This document shows positions 8,466-17,972 of a stretch of DNA of 39,044 nt, one piece after another. Under the pieces are notes generated by a model. The model worked only from the letters and a program-made list of their open reading frames with translations. It was not told the DNA's origin and did not search any database. A program made the position numbers and the translations under genes. Position 1 is the first letter of the stretch; each line of letters begins with the position of its first letter. Location of the stretch: positions 394-39,437 of the forward strand of contig JAJQDL010000084.1 of NCBI GenBank assembly GCA_021202235.1. Direction: 5' to 3'. The stretch comes from Lachnospiraceae bacterium. GTDB taxonomy: Bacteria; Bacillota; Clostridia; Lachnospirales; Lachnospiraceae.

Positions 8466-9402
8466 ATGATTTTAAAACCATGCCCCGGATATGAACAGCA
8501 TATCCAGGCGATGTCCGACAAAACCGCAGGGAGGGGAGAAGGAGGGGAAAGGAAAAAAAGAAACAGACCGCCCTTCGTCCCCCCCCCAAGGGGATGAAGG
8601 TGGAAAACCGGATCATCCCCGGCTATCAGGAAGGAACCGAACAGATGCTGCGCATCTACCGCCCTCAGGGCATTTCGGACGCGGCGCCGGGCATCCTGGC
8701 CAATCACGGCGGCGGATTCACCGGCGGAGATCTGGATATTGATGACACACGGTGCGCGTTCCTCGCGGAGCATACCCCCTGCGTCGTTGTCAGCGCGGAA
8801 TACAGCCTGTGCAGTGAGACCGTGCATTATCCGACACCGCTCCTCGATGTTGTCAATGCCTGGAAGTATCTGTGTGAACACGCACAGGAATGGAATCTCG
8901 ACTCACAGCGCATGGGGCTTCACGGCACCAGCGCCGGAGGCAACCTGGCTGCCGGACTGTCCCTATACATCCGCAACCATCGCCTTCCTGCGCCGCTTTT
9001 GACGGCTCTGAACTGCCCGATCCTGACGGATGAGAAGATGCACAGTACACAGCAGATCGACTTCGGTCCCATGACCGGAGAGGAAGCGTACATGAACCAG
9101 GCGGAGCATCTGTACTACCCCGGCGAAGATGGGCGGGAACCCCCGTACTATGCGATGCCTCTTTACTGCCGCGACCTGACAGGATTGAATCCCCACTATA
9201 TCGTGACCGCATACTCGACTCCCTGCGGGATCAGGGAGTCGAGTATGCGAGACGGCTTCTGCAGGTCGGCGTTCCCTGCGAGTTGGTCGTGGCCGGCCGC
9301 GTAGCACATGCGTTCTGCATCCTGCCGACCGAGTACAGCAGCCTGATCCAGGAGGGCGTTGCCTTCGCCTTCCGCCGGGAATTCGGTTTGCTGCAGAGTT
9401 AA
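8466..9402 (+). pseudogene. Alpha/beta hydrolase (acetyl hydrolase/HSL-type), frameshifted at two places
   Basis: N-term MILKPCPGYEQHIQAMSDKT in frame of 8466, core in frame of 8594 (NHGGGFTGGDLD, LHGTSAGGNLAAGL), C-term DSLRDQGVEYARRLLQVGVPCELVVAGRVAHAFCILPTEYSSLIQEGVAFAFRREFGLLQS* in a third frame ending at 9402. Confidence 0.85.
9208..9249. repeat. Perfect 18-bp inverted repeat, 6-nt loop, at frameshift site
   Basis: CGCATACTCGACTCCCTG CGGGAT CAGGGAGTCGAGTATGCG. Confidence 0.95.
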
Positions 9403-9416
9403 AGAAAAGGAACATT

Positions 9417-10367
9417 TCAGGAAAGAGTGTCTGGGGGCGTGAAGAACTCTCTCAGGCATTCTTTTGTCACCCGCAGCAGTTCCTGCATCTGTCCCGCGGG
9501 AAGCATATCCCGGTTGTACGTAAACAGGATATAGTAGCTTTCTATCTGCGGAGCCATCCGCGCCAGAGAAAACCCTGCCTCCTGTGCCTGCCAGAGAGCC
9601 ACCATCGTATCCATGAGAATCGCCTTCTTACGGCGCACCGCGGTCAGAGCCAGACCTGTATCCAGAGAGCTTCTGTGTATATTCCGGGCCTCCACGCCGT
9701 ACTTCTGCGGAAGCCTCTCGGTATAGAAGACCTGCCTCGTCTGCAGCGCCATGTTGCTGCGGATATAAACCTCACAGGCACGCAGGTCCTTACTGCGCAC
9801 AGAGAGATGGCCCTCCTCATCCGTAAAGCACCGCTCCAGCAGCGGATGTCCATCGGGAATCGCCACGACATCCGGATCGTCCATCAGATAGACGGCTTCC
9901 AGGGGCGCCGGCGGCGTCAGATAGGAATTCCTCAGGGAGAAATGTGCTTCTCCCGCCTGCAGCAGCTCCATCGCCTGCGGCGAGCTAATCGAGATCGGTT
10001 CAATCTCCACGCCCGGGAAGGCCTCCATTAGTGCTGCTTCCAACGCGTCATAGTAGGTGGCCGAATTGATAGTATTCAGGACAACACGCAGAGGCGACGG
10101 CAGCTGATGCTCCCATATCCGGACCTGCTCACGGAATTCCTCCTCCAGAACCAGAATCCGCCTGGCATACTCCAGGTAGATCTTCCCATACGCCGTCGGG
10201 ATCAATGTCTTGTTCTGCCGAAAAAAGAGCCTGTATCCCAGCTGCTCCTCCTGCGCCTTGAGATAGCTGCTCAGCGCCGGCTGAGAGATGTACAGCTCCT
10301 TCGCAGCCTTCGTAATACTTCCGCATTCCGCGATCGTCGCGATATACTGCATTTCCTTTACATTCAT
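9417..10367 (-). CDS. LysR family transcriptional regulator
   Basis: MNVKEMQYIATIAECGSITKAAKELYISQPALSSYLKAQEEQLGYRLFFR. Confidence 0.93.
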   Translation of the reverse strand: MNVKEMQYIATIAECGSITKAAKELYISQPALSSYLKAQEEQLGYRLFFRQNKTLIPTAYGKIYLEYARRILVLEEEFREQVRIWEHQLPSPLRVVLNTINSATYYDALEAALMEAFPGVEIEPISISSPQAMELLQAGEAHFSLRNSYLTPPAPLEAVYLMDDPDVVAIPDGHPLLERCFTDEEGHLSVRSKDLRACEVYIRSNMALQTRQVFYTERLPQKYGVEARNIHRSSLDTGLALTAVRRKKAILMDTMVALWQAQEAGFSLARMAPQIESYYILFTYNRDMLPAGQMQELLRVTKECLREFFTPPDTLS

Positions 10368-10639
10368 ACGACACTTCTCCCCTCAGAGTCCTTTTAATTA
10401 CGCCCAAGATCATTATACCACGTCTTTCGTCTAAAAGACAGAGGTGCATAAGAAAAAGTTATTCTTAGTTCTTCTTTTCTTTTTTGTATAACGTAATTTG
10501 GTAAAAAACCACTTTCCCTTCTCACCCATAAAAATCAAAAAGTGTAAATTTCCTGAGGTTTCTGTTACAATCTTCATGGTGAATTCATAATGGTGAAGAA
10601 TTTCCCATGAATACAGCAGAAAAAGGGGAGGCAGGATCC

Positions 10640-11575
10640 TTGAAGTTACAGCAAATCAACCATTTTCTGATACTTGCCCGGTATGAACACATGGCGGTCG
10701 CTGCCGATGAGCTGGGAATCACGCAGTCGGCACTCAGCCGAAGCATCTCCACGCTTGAGGCGGAGCTTGGCTGCAAGCTGTTCGACCGCATCGGGAACCG
10801 CATCCTTCTGAACCATAATGGCGAATCCTTCTTCTCTTATGCCGGGAACGCACTGGAATCACTGAATCAGGGGCAGGCTGCTCTGCGGCGCAATACCTAT
10901 GAGGTCTCAGGAAAAATCCGGATCGCCTGCAACGCGCCCTTTCTGGGGACGCTGCCCTGCTTCCAGGAATACTCCTTTCTGAATCCTCTGGTCAGCTTCC
11001 GCATCACACAGAACCACACCGACCAGAGGGATTCCCGGAGTGAGGTCTCCAACGATTTTATTCTTGATATGAAATGCTCCGGCTCCTCCTGCTCCTCAAA
11101 CCGACAGTTCTGGGTGGAACAGGAACTGTATCGATCCGAGTACTGCTTTGTCGTCTCTCCGCAGTATCCAGGCTATAAGAATCTTCGCTTCCGGGGCGGC
11201 CGCATCGAGCTTCCCTCAGCCAGCGGGGAACGCTTTGTCACACCGCAGGAGACGGGACCGGGCGCCCGCTCGGCCACCCGCGCCATCTGCACCAATGCGG
11301 GGTTCCTGCCGAAGTCCTACTATCAGACCGACGATCTGATGGTTACGCTTTCACTGATCGAGCGGGGCATGGCGGTGGGCCTCCTTCCCGCTCTGAGTCT
11401 GCCTTCTGATTCCGGCTTATGCCGGAACATTCAGGAATACCGCATCGCCGACTACGATGCCTCCTTCTCACTGTATATCATGCGCAAGAAAAAAGAGCTG
11501 CTGAAGGAGGCTGCGCTGGATTTCTGGGAGTTTTTACTGAATTACTACAACCTGCCTGCAGATACGAATTGTTAA
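10640..11575 (+). CDS. LysR family transcriptional regulator (probable TTG start)
   Basis: TTG at 10640 preceded by GGGGAGG; MKLQQINHFLILARYEHMAVAADELGITQSALSRSISTLEAELGCKLFDR; ORF can extend to ATG 10607. Confidence 0.88.
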   Translation: MKLQQINHFLILARYEHMAVAADELGITQSALSRSISTLEAELGCKLFDRIGNRILLNHNGESFFSYAGNALESLNQGQAALRRNTYEVSGKIRIACNAPFLGTLPCFQEYSFLNPLVSFRITQNHTDQRDSRSEVSNDFILDMKCSGSSCSSNRQFWVEQELYRSEYCFVVSPQYPGYKNLRFRGGRIELPSASGERFVTPQETGPGARSATRAICTNAGFLPKSYYQTDDLMVTLSLIERGMAVGLLPALSLPSDSGLCRNIQEYRIADYDASFSLYIMRKKKELLKEAALDFWEFLLNYYNLPADTNC

Positions 11576-11579
11576 AAAA

Positions 11580-11602
11580 CGCCGGCCTTCATGCGGTCGG
11601 CG
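11580..11602. terminator. Terminator hairpin between convergent genes
   Basis: CGCCGGCC...GGTCGGCG with flanking A and T tracts. Confidence 0.6.
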
Positions 11603-11621
11603 CTTTCTCTATTTCACTTTG

Positions 11622-12581
11622 TCAGGCAGACAGAGGCTCAATCAGAGTCTTTGTCAGTACCTGCTTGAACTCCGGAAGTCTCGCCCCCACTCTGGCGTTG
11701 ATTCCGATCACCAGACCCCGGTGTGGCAGAACGATGCTGTTCTGTCCGCCGGCGCCGGCGAAGCGGTATCCGTCATCCACAGGGAATTTCCAGATCAGAT
11801 AGCCGTACCCACAGTCCCAAGGGTCGCGTACCGGCGTGTCGATCTGTTTTCCGGTCGATTCGTGAATCCAGGAAGCATCGAGAAGCGTATTACCCTTCCA
11901 GTCTCCTTCCTGGCAGTACAGCAACCCCAGCTTCACCATATCGGAGGTTCGCAGGAACAGCCCGGCATCCCCATAGGTATGCCCCCGCAGATCAGACTGC
12001 CAGAACGGTTCTTCAATGTCAAGAGGCCGGAAAAGCCGGTCATAAAGATAATTCTTCACCGTCAGTCCCACCGCCTGCTCCACACAACGCGCGGCGATAT
12101 CCGCGTCCGAATTGGCGTAGGAGAAGGAGGTTCCCGGCTCCTCCACGAAGGGTTCCTCTAAAATCCGCTCGAGAAGGTCCTTCGTCCGCTTTCCCTCACA
12201 CTCTCTGAGCTCGGAGAGCTGGCAGGCCGGATCATCCCGCAGCGGCCCGAAGAGGAGTTTGCTCTGCTGTCCGGAAGACATCGTGAGCACGTGGCGCAGC
12301 GTCAGCCGGGACAGGCGTCCCTCCGCACTCGGCAGCTCTGCGAACTCCGGGAACCAGTCCACGATACGGTCCTCCAGGGAAAGGAGGCCGTCTGCGACCG
12401 CCAGACCGACGGCCGCGCTGGTAAAGCATTTCGTATGAGACCAGATATTGACCGGCGTATCCTCCTGCCACCGGTGACGAGCCCGCAGTTCACCATCCCT
12501 GTAGATCTCGATGCCCAGCACCTCTAGCCCGGCGGCATCAATTTCCTGCGCGCATCCTTCCAGAAGACGTTCGTAATTCAT
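11622..12581 (-). CDS. Class-C beta-lactamase family serine hydrolase
   Basis: WSHTKCFTSAAVGLAVADG (SxxK), SFSYANSD (YxN), GYGYLIWKFP; typical EstB/AmpC-like architecture. Confidence 0.85.
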   Translation of the reverse strand: MNYERLLEGCAQEIDAAGLEVLGIEIYRDGELRARHRWQEDTPVNIWSHTKCFTSAAVGLAVADGLLSLEDRIVDWFPEFAELPSAEGRLSRLTLRHVLTMSSGQQSKLLFGPLRDDPACQLSELRECEGKRTKDLLERILEEPFVEEPGTSFSYANSDADIAARCVEQAVGLTVKNYLYDRLFRPLDIEEPFWQSDLRGHTYGDAGLFLRTSDMVKLGLLYCQEGDWKGNTLLDASWIHESTGKQIDTPVRDPWDCGYGYLIWKFPVDDGYRFAGAGGQNSIVLPHRGLVIGINARVGARLPEFKQVLTKTLIEPLSA

Positions 12582-12605
12582 CCGTATCCTCCCTTCAAGT
12601 GCTCA

Positions 12606-13886
12606 TCACCCATACACAGGGAAGACAATATTACAGCAGATAGCTGTGACAACACAGAGAATCACCAGGAGCGGCAATGTGTATTTCAGGACCTTCGCCG
12701 GGTTGTACTCTCCCAGTGCGAAGGCAAAGGCACAGGTCGTACTTCCGGTCGGGAAGCAGAACGCATATCCCGCAGAAATCGACACGCAACAGACCAGACC
12801 CCGGGGATCCATTCCCGCAGAGACCGCCATAGCCGCCACCAGAGGAAGCAGCACACCGCGGCAGCCGGAGTTGGAGAGAAAGGTCGTCATCAACGCTGTG
12901 AACAGACTGATGATCAGCATGATGACAAATCCATTGTCGGTCCAGCTGACCAGGGAATACATGACATTGCCGATCAGATCCGCCGCGCCGGAATTCGTCA
13001 GGGCTGCGGTCATTCCCATGATACCGGCCAGCATCCAGATCGTATCTGAGCAGACATTCTGCGTGATCTCCTTCGGCGACAGCACCCCGGCGAAGCCCAG
13101 AATCACAAGACCCAGGCCGGGAATGACATACATCAGCGATCCGAAGTAGGAATTGAAGACCAGAACCAGCACCACGCAGATGAACACGATGTAGACCAGC
13201 CACTCTTTCCACTTGGCCAGATCTCCCCGCCGAATGTTCGAGCTCATCTCATCGTTGATATTGAGCTCCCGCTTGGGCAGCTTCTTCCACACCCAGCAGG
13301 CATAGATCACAACCAGGATCGCCGGGATGATACGCACCTTGAACATATCACCGTAGACCAGAAGCTGCTCAGCGGCTACGATGTTCTCGATATAGGCATT
13401 CGCCTGGAAGTCCTGCGTCGCGCCCATGCCCAGAGGGATGCAGGTCTCCCAGCACACATTGATCATCAGCATGGGAAGAATAACACGGGAGGGAGTCACC
13501 TCACTCTTATCTCCCAAGGCACCCAGAAAACTGGCGAACATGACCATCAGCACCATGCCGGGAAGAACCAGCAGCATGACGATAAAGAGCACGGACAGGG
13601 TGATCATAAGGGCCATGTCACTCTTTCCGGACATAATCCCGATGAGGTCCTTCAACCTAAAGGCGAGACTCGTCTTTTGCAGTGCCGCGCTCAGGCCGAA
13701 CATCGAGGCGACCATGATCACGGTCTGGTTGGAGAGGCCGCTGAAAGCCTCACTGATGTCCGAGACACCGGTTACGACCAACAGGAAGCAGCAGAACATC
13801 GCTGCCAGTCCGAAGGGAACCTTCGGCATCATAAACAGGATCGCCATCAGAATTGTAATGGCGATAACAATTTGGATTGATGACAT
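12606..13886 (-). CDS. SLC13/DASS-like anion permease, paralogue of 4074..5351
   Basis: MSSIQIVIAITILMAILFMMPKVPFGLAAMF...GVSDISEAFSGLSNQTVIMVASMFGLSAALQKTSLAF; FLSNSGCRGVLLPLVAAMAVSAG. Confidence 0.86.
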   Translation of the reverse strand: MSSIQIVIAITILMAILFMMPKVPFGLAAMFCCFLLVVTGVSDISEAFSGLSNQTVIMVASMFGLSAALQKTSLAFRLKDLIGIMSGKSDMALMITLSVLFIVMLLVLPGMVLMVMFASFLGALGDKSEVTPSRVILPMLMINVCWETCIPLGMGATQDFQANAYIENIVAAEQLLVYGDMFKVRIIPAILVVIYACWVWKKLPKRELNINDEMSSNIRRGDLAKWKEWLVYIVFICVVLVLVFNSYFGSLMYVIPGLGLVILGFAGVLSPKEITQNVCSDTIWMLAGIMGMTAALTNSGAADLIGNVMYSLVSWTDNGFVIMLIISLFTALMTTFLSNSGCRGVLLPLVAAMAVSAGMDPRGLVCCVSISAGYAFCFPTGSTTCAFAFALGEYNPAKVLKYTLPLLVILCVVTAICCNIVFPVYG

Positions 13887-14045
13887 TTTTGTATCCTCCT
13901 TCTGTTTTTTGTGTTATTATTGTATCAGTTCCCAACGCTTCCTGTCAGTAGACTTTCCTGCTCATTTTGAGCCTTTTTTCGACCAAAAACAATAAAAAAG
14001 ACAGGCCATTTACCTGCCAATCCTGCTTTTTATGAGGTGATTTCC

Positions 14046-14900
14046 ATGACAACCGCTTACTCCTGCCCCGCTTCCTTTCTGGTAAGATCCATCTCCTATA
14101 AGCCCTCCCCCATCACCTGGGGAAGCCGAATACACTGCCACAGTTCCCATGAGTTCTGCTTTATCGTCTCCGGGGAGGGGTATTTTACCGACAACACTCA
14201 CACGATCGAGGTGCATGCCGGCGACATGACGCTGACCCCGTCCAGGCAGTATCACTGTCTCTATCCCTCTGCAGGCGGGGACCTGACCTATGCCGCCATT
14301 AATTTTCAAGTGACGCAGCCCGGTTTTTTCGCAAAAGAGCTTCAGCGTCCCAATATCTCTCTGCGCAAGAGCGGCGAATACGCTTCTTACATCCGGCAGA
14401 TGATCCTTTGCCTCCTCGCCACGCGAAGGGACTCTCCTTCCAGCTCCCTGGAGGCGGCGCTCTCGCTGACGGACGCCATTCTGGTTCTGGCCGAGTGGCT
14501 CTTCACCAAAGGTTCCCAGCCGATTCTTCACAACGCCGTCTTCCATGAAAATATGAATCTGGCGCACCAGATCTTCCACTATATCAATAGCCACTATCTG
14601 GAACCAGTCTCACTGGAATCGCTGGGGCAACGCTTTCACATCAGTCCGTCGCACCTGAGCCATATTTTCCAAGCGGAGTTCGGCATCTCCCCAATCTATC
14701 TGGTGCTGCAGTCCCGGCTGATCTACAGCACGACGCTGCTGATCACAACAACTCTGACCATTGATGAGATCGCTCAGCGGGCGGGGTTTTCCACGACGAC
14801 AAACTATCTGCGGCAGTTTAAAAAACACATCGGTAATACTCCAACAGACTTCCGCCGGGAGAACCAGTTCAATCTGACCGTGTTTCGTCCCGAACTGTAG
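14046..14900 (+). CDS. AraC family transcriptional regulator with cupin-type N-terminus
   Basis: C-terminal double HTH: YINSHYLEPVSLESLGQRFHISPSHLSHIFQAEFGISPIYLVLQSRL...EIAQRAGFSTTTNYLRQFKKHIGNTPTDFRRE; start 14037 also possible. Confidence 0.92.
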   Translation: MTTAYSCPASFLVRSISYKPSPITWGSRIHCHSSHEFCFIVSGEGYFTDNTHTIEVHAGDMTLTPSRQYHCLYPSAGGDLTYAAINFQVTQPGFFAKELQRPNISLRKSGEYASYIRQMILCLLATRRDSPSSSLEAALSLTDAILVLAEWLFTKGSQPILHNAVFHENMNLAHQIFHYINSHYLEPVSLESLGQRFHISPSHLSHIFQAEFGISPIYLVLQSRLIYSTTLLITTTLTIDEIAQRAGFSTTTNYLRQFKKHIGNTPTDFRRENQFNLTVFRPEL

Positions 14901-14914
14901 GAGTCCCATTACAA

Positions 14915-14946
14915 AAAGTCCTTCATGCCATCTACTGGAGGACTTT
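14915..14946 (+). terminator. Possible terminator after AraC gene
   Basis: AAAGTCCT...AGGACTTT inverted repeat. Confidence 0.45.
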
Positions 14947-15112
14947 CCCTGTATCTTACAAATCCGATTGTAATTCTCTGAAACATTCCATCTGAACAAA
15001 TGCTCTGTATCACAAACGGGGAATGCCCATGCTGCCCCAGCACCGGCATCCCCAGCTGGAATGACTACAATACGCATAAAAATCATTCCTGGCGGGAAAC
15101 CCCGGCCTCCCG

Positions 15113-16015
15113 TCATTTCACCGGTATCTCAGCCTCCCGGAACACCTCCCGCAGTACCTCCATCTCGTCCTCCTCCGGACGGCGGAAGCGGGTTCCTTCC
15201 GTCTCCAGCTGCTCCCTCTTGCTCTCCCCCAGCGGATGATAGGGCAGGAGATTCACCTCCTGACAGGTGGGAACCTTCTTCTTGATAAAATCCACCATCG
15301 CCTCCATGTTGGCCTTCATGTCGTTAAACCCCGGGATAATCGGCGTCCGCACGATGACAGGAATTCCTCTCTCCCCGGATAGCCGGGACAGGTTTTCCAA
15401 GATCCTTTCGTTTCCTACGCCGGTTCCGCGGCGGTGCGCTTCCGAATCCATATGCTTCACGTCATACAGAACGATGTCCGAATGATTGAGAAGTCCCGCC
15501 AGAGATTCCCAGCTCCCGTAGCCGCAGGTTTCGATGGCGGTGTGCAGTCCGCCTTCCTGGCAGCGGGCCAGCACCGCCGCTGCGAAGTCCGGCTGTGCCA
15601 GGACCTCTCCTCCGGTCAGGGTCACACCACCGCCGGAACCTTCATAGAAAAGCCGGTCCTGCTCTGCCTCCGCATAGACCTCCTCCACCGTCATGACACG
15701 TCCCGTGATCTCCCGAGCCTTCACTGCACAGACAGCCACACAGGCTCCGCAGCTCTCACACAACTGACGATCTGTCCTCGTTTTCCCTTCCTCCAGCCGC
15801 ACCGCCCCCCGCGGACAGGCAGCCACACAGGCTCCACAGCCCACGCAGCTGTCATGGCGCACCATCAGCTGAGCCTGCCGCGCCTGAGACTCCGGATTCT
15901 GACACCAGAGACAGCGGAGAGGGCATCCCTTGACAAACACGTTGGTCCGAATTCCCGGTCCGTCATGGATACTGTAATGCTGAATATCAAAAACGACTCC
16001 CGTCACTTCATTCAT
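15113..16015 (-). CDS. Glycyl-radical enzyme activating enzyme (radical SAM, PflA-like with 2x[4Fe-4S] ferredoxin insert)
   Basis: IHDGPGIRTNVFVKGCPLRCLWCQNPES (CxxxCxxC), CVGCGACVAACP and CESCGACVAVC clusters, GGGVTLTGGEVLAQPDF. Confidence 0.93.
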   Translation of the reverse strand: MNEVTGVVFDIQHYSIHDGPGIRTNVFVKGCPLRCLWCQNPESQARQAQLMVRHDSCVGCGACVAACPRGAVRLEEGKTRTDRQLCESCGACVAVCAVKAREITGRVMTVEEVYAEAEQDRLFYEGSGGGVTLTGGEVLAQPDFAAAVLARCQEGGLHTAIETCGYGSWESLAGLLNHSDIVLYDVKHMDSEAHRRGTGVGNERILENLSRLSGERGIPVIVRTPIIPGFNDMKANMEAMVDFIKKKVPTCQEVNLLPYHPLGESKREQLETEGTRFRRPEEDEMEVLREVFREAEIPVK

Positions 16016-16170
16016 GGAAATGCGCCTCCTTCTCCTGTTCCTTTTACCTTAGCAGATATCTACTTCCATATACAAGAATCGTCCACATAACAAGATGATT
16101 TTTGTGCAGATTTCCACCTTGTGGCTCCCAAACTGTGAAAACCTGCACAGCAGACATTTACTTCCTTCGA

Positions 16171-16199
16171 TTGAGCTTTGATTTGTCATCGTGTATAAT
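16171..16199 (+). promoter_or_regulatory. Sigma-70/A-type promoter for PucR-type regulator
   Basis: TTGAGC - 17 nt - TATAAT. Confidence 0.7.
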
Positions 16200-16300
16200 G
16201 GTGGTATCTGTTTAAATCAATGATCGAAAACAGCAAGCCAAATTTGTGCCTGCGTCACCAACACAATTCGTAATAGACATCAAAGGGAGGACTCCAGCCC

Positions 16301-17920
16301 ATGTGTGACCTCAACTACCTGATCGAAACGCTCCGTCCCCACGAACTGTATTTTCACCAGTCCCACTCGCTCTTCTCTCCGGAGAACCCTCCGGAATTGT
16401 TAGACGAGGAAACGGTTCCCGTCCCCGCAGCGGGCATTCTGTACCTCGGAGAGACCGAACAAACCATCTCCGCCCTGCGCGATGCCCGCTTCTCTCAAAC
16501 AGCTTCCGCTACTTTTCTGGTCGCAAAGGGCGCTGATTTTCCCATGTCCTCCTTTTATGACTCTCCCCACAATATCCTCGTGACCGATCTGTCCCTGGCG
16601 GACCTCTTCCGCCGGGTGGCCAATGTACTGGCCGGGTACGCCGGATGGGAGAGGCACCTGAATGATCTGCTGGGACGCGGACTTCCCCTTCCGGATCTTC
16701 TGAAGCAGGCTGCAGGGCAGCTGGGAGCCTCCCTTCTGCTTTTCACACCGGGCTTCCATCTTCTGGCCTGCGGAGAGGCAGCGGATGCCCCTCTCTCCGA
16801 CATCATGCCGATGAAAGAGGCGGTGGAAAACAGATTTTTATCCCGTGATATACAAAAAAAGCTCCCCCCTCTGTGGGAAGCCATGATCGATTTGCCCATA
16901 TCCTGCCGTCTGGCCGACCGTGAACTGCTCCTGCTCCCTCTCCGGGACCGAGATTTCCCCGCTGCCCTCCTGCTCTGCCTTCCGCCAGCCCGGCGGCCGG
17001 AAAAGGATCTCCGATACGCGCTCCGGCGGCTGGGCGACTGCCTTGCATCCCGCCTCTCCGGCTACACGGTACCCTCTGCAAAAGAAGCCTCCCCCTTTCA
17101 GGAGCTGGTAAACGACTTAAGCGGCCCTTCCTCCGTCAGCGATGCAGAATGTGAAGAACGCATTTCTGCTCTGCTGCCTCCGAATCGCTACATTCGCTGC
17201 CTCCTGGTCACGCTTCCTGGCGGGACAGAGCCTTCCGGAAAACAGGCACCGTCTGCGAACGAGAAATATTTTGCTGCCTCCGGGCTGCTCCAGGCTCTCG
17301 CAGAACTCTTCCCGGACTGCCCTGTCGCACTCTTCGGCCATCAGATTGTGCTGCTCTACTCCAACGAAGAGCAATCATTCACACTGCCGGAAGAGTTCCA
17401 CTCTGCGGCATTCCTGCGCCTTCTGGAGGAATATCAGGCACAGGCCATCCTCTCCAACGGCTCCAGCCGCTATCACCATTTTCGCACCTTCTATGAACTG
17501 TGCCGGAGACTCAGCCCCATCCTGGCAGCACTTCATCCCCGTGAAAGAATCTGTCATTTCACAGAATATGCGGATTATCTGGTAATCGATCTGGCCTGCC
17601 GCCGTTTCCGGGAGGACCTGGGACACAGCGACATCATCACGCTGACCGATCCCTGCCTCATCACCCTGACACGGTACGATTATGCCCACGGCACCAACCT
17701 GCGGGAAGTGCTCTACTCTTACCTGCGAAACGGCCGCAACATTGCGCGAACCGGAGAAGAAATGTACATGCACCGCAACACGGTGCAGAACAAAATCCAC
17801 CGTATCACTGAGATTCTGAATGTTGATCTCACAGACGGCAGTATTCAGCAGCGCCTCCTGTTCGCCTGTCGGCTGATTCGTTACTATGAGGGGTATCTCC
17901 ATCGGAGGCTGGAGCTCTGA
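16301..17920 (+). CDS. PucR/CdaR-type helix-turn-helix transcriptional regulator
   Basis: C-terminal YLRNGRNIARTGEEMYMHRNTVQNKIHRITEILNVDLTDGSIQQRLLFACRLIRYY typical of PucR HTH_30. Confidence 0.85.
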   Translation: MCDLNYLIETLRPHELYFHQSHSLFSPENPPELLDEETVPVPAAGILYLGETEQTISALRDARFSQTASATFLVAKGADFPMSSFYDSPHNILVTDLSLADLFRRVANVLAGYAGWERHLNDLLGRGLPLPDLLKQAAGQLGASLLLFTPGFHLLACGEAADAPLSDIMPMKEAVENRFLSRDIQKKLPPLWEAMIDLPISCRLADRELLLLPLRDRDFPAALLLCLPPARRPEKDLRYALRRLGDCLASRLSGYTVPSAKEASPFQELVNDLSGPSSVSDAECEERISALLPPNRYIRCLLVTLPGGTEPSGKQAPSANEKYFAASGLLQALAELFPDCPVALFGHQIVLLYSNEEQSFTLPEEFHSAAFLRLLEEYQAQAILSNGSSRYHHFRTFYELCRRLSPILAALHPRERICHFTEYADYLVIDLACRRFREDLGHSDIITLTDPCLITLTRYDYAHGTNLREVLYSYLRNGRNIARTGEEMYMHRNTVQNKIHRITEILNVDLTDGSIQQRLLFACRLIRYYEGYLHRRLEL

Positions 17921-17953
17921 GAGCAGGGGATTCTCTTTCAGAGCCCCCTGCTC
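17921..17953. terminator. Possible terminator hairpin between convergent genes
   Basis: GAGCAGGGG...CCCCTGCTC. Confidence 0.4.
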
Positions 17954-17972
17954 CCCCCTCACCCATCGCTTC

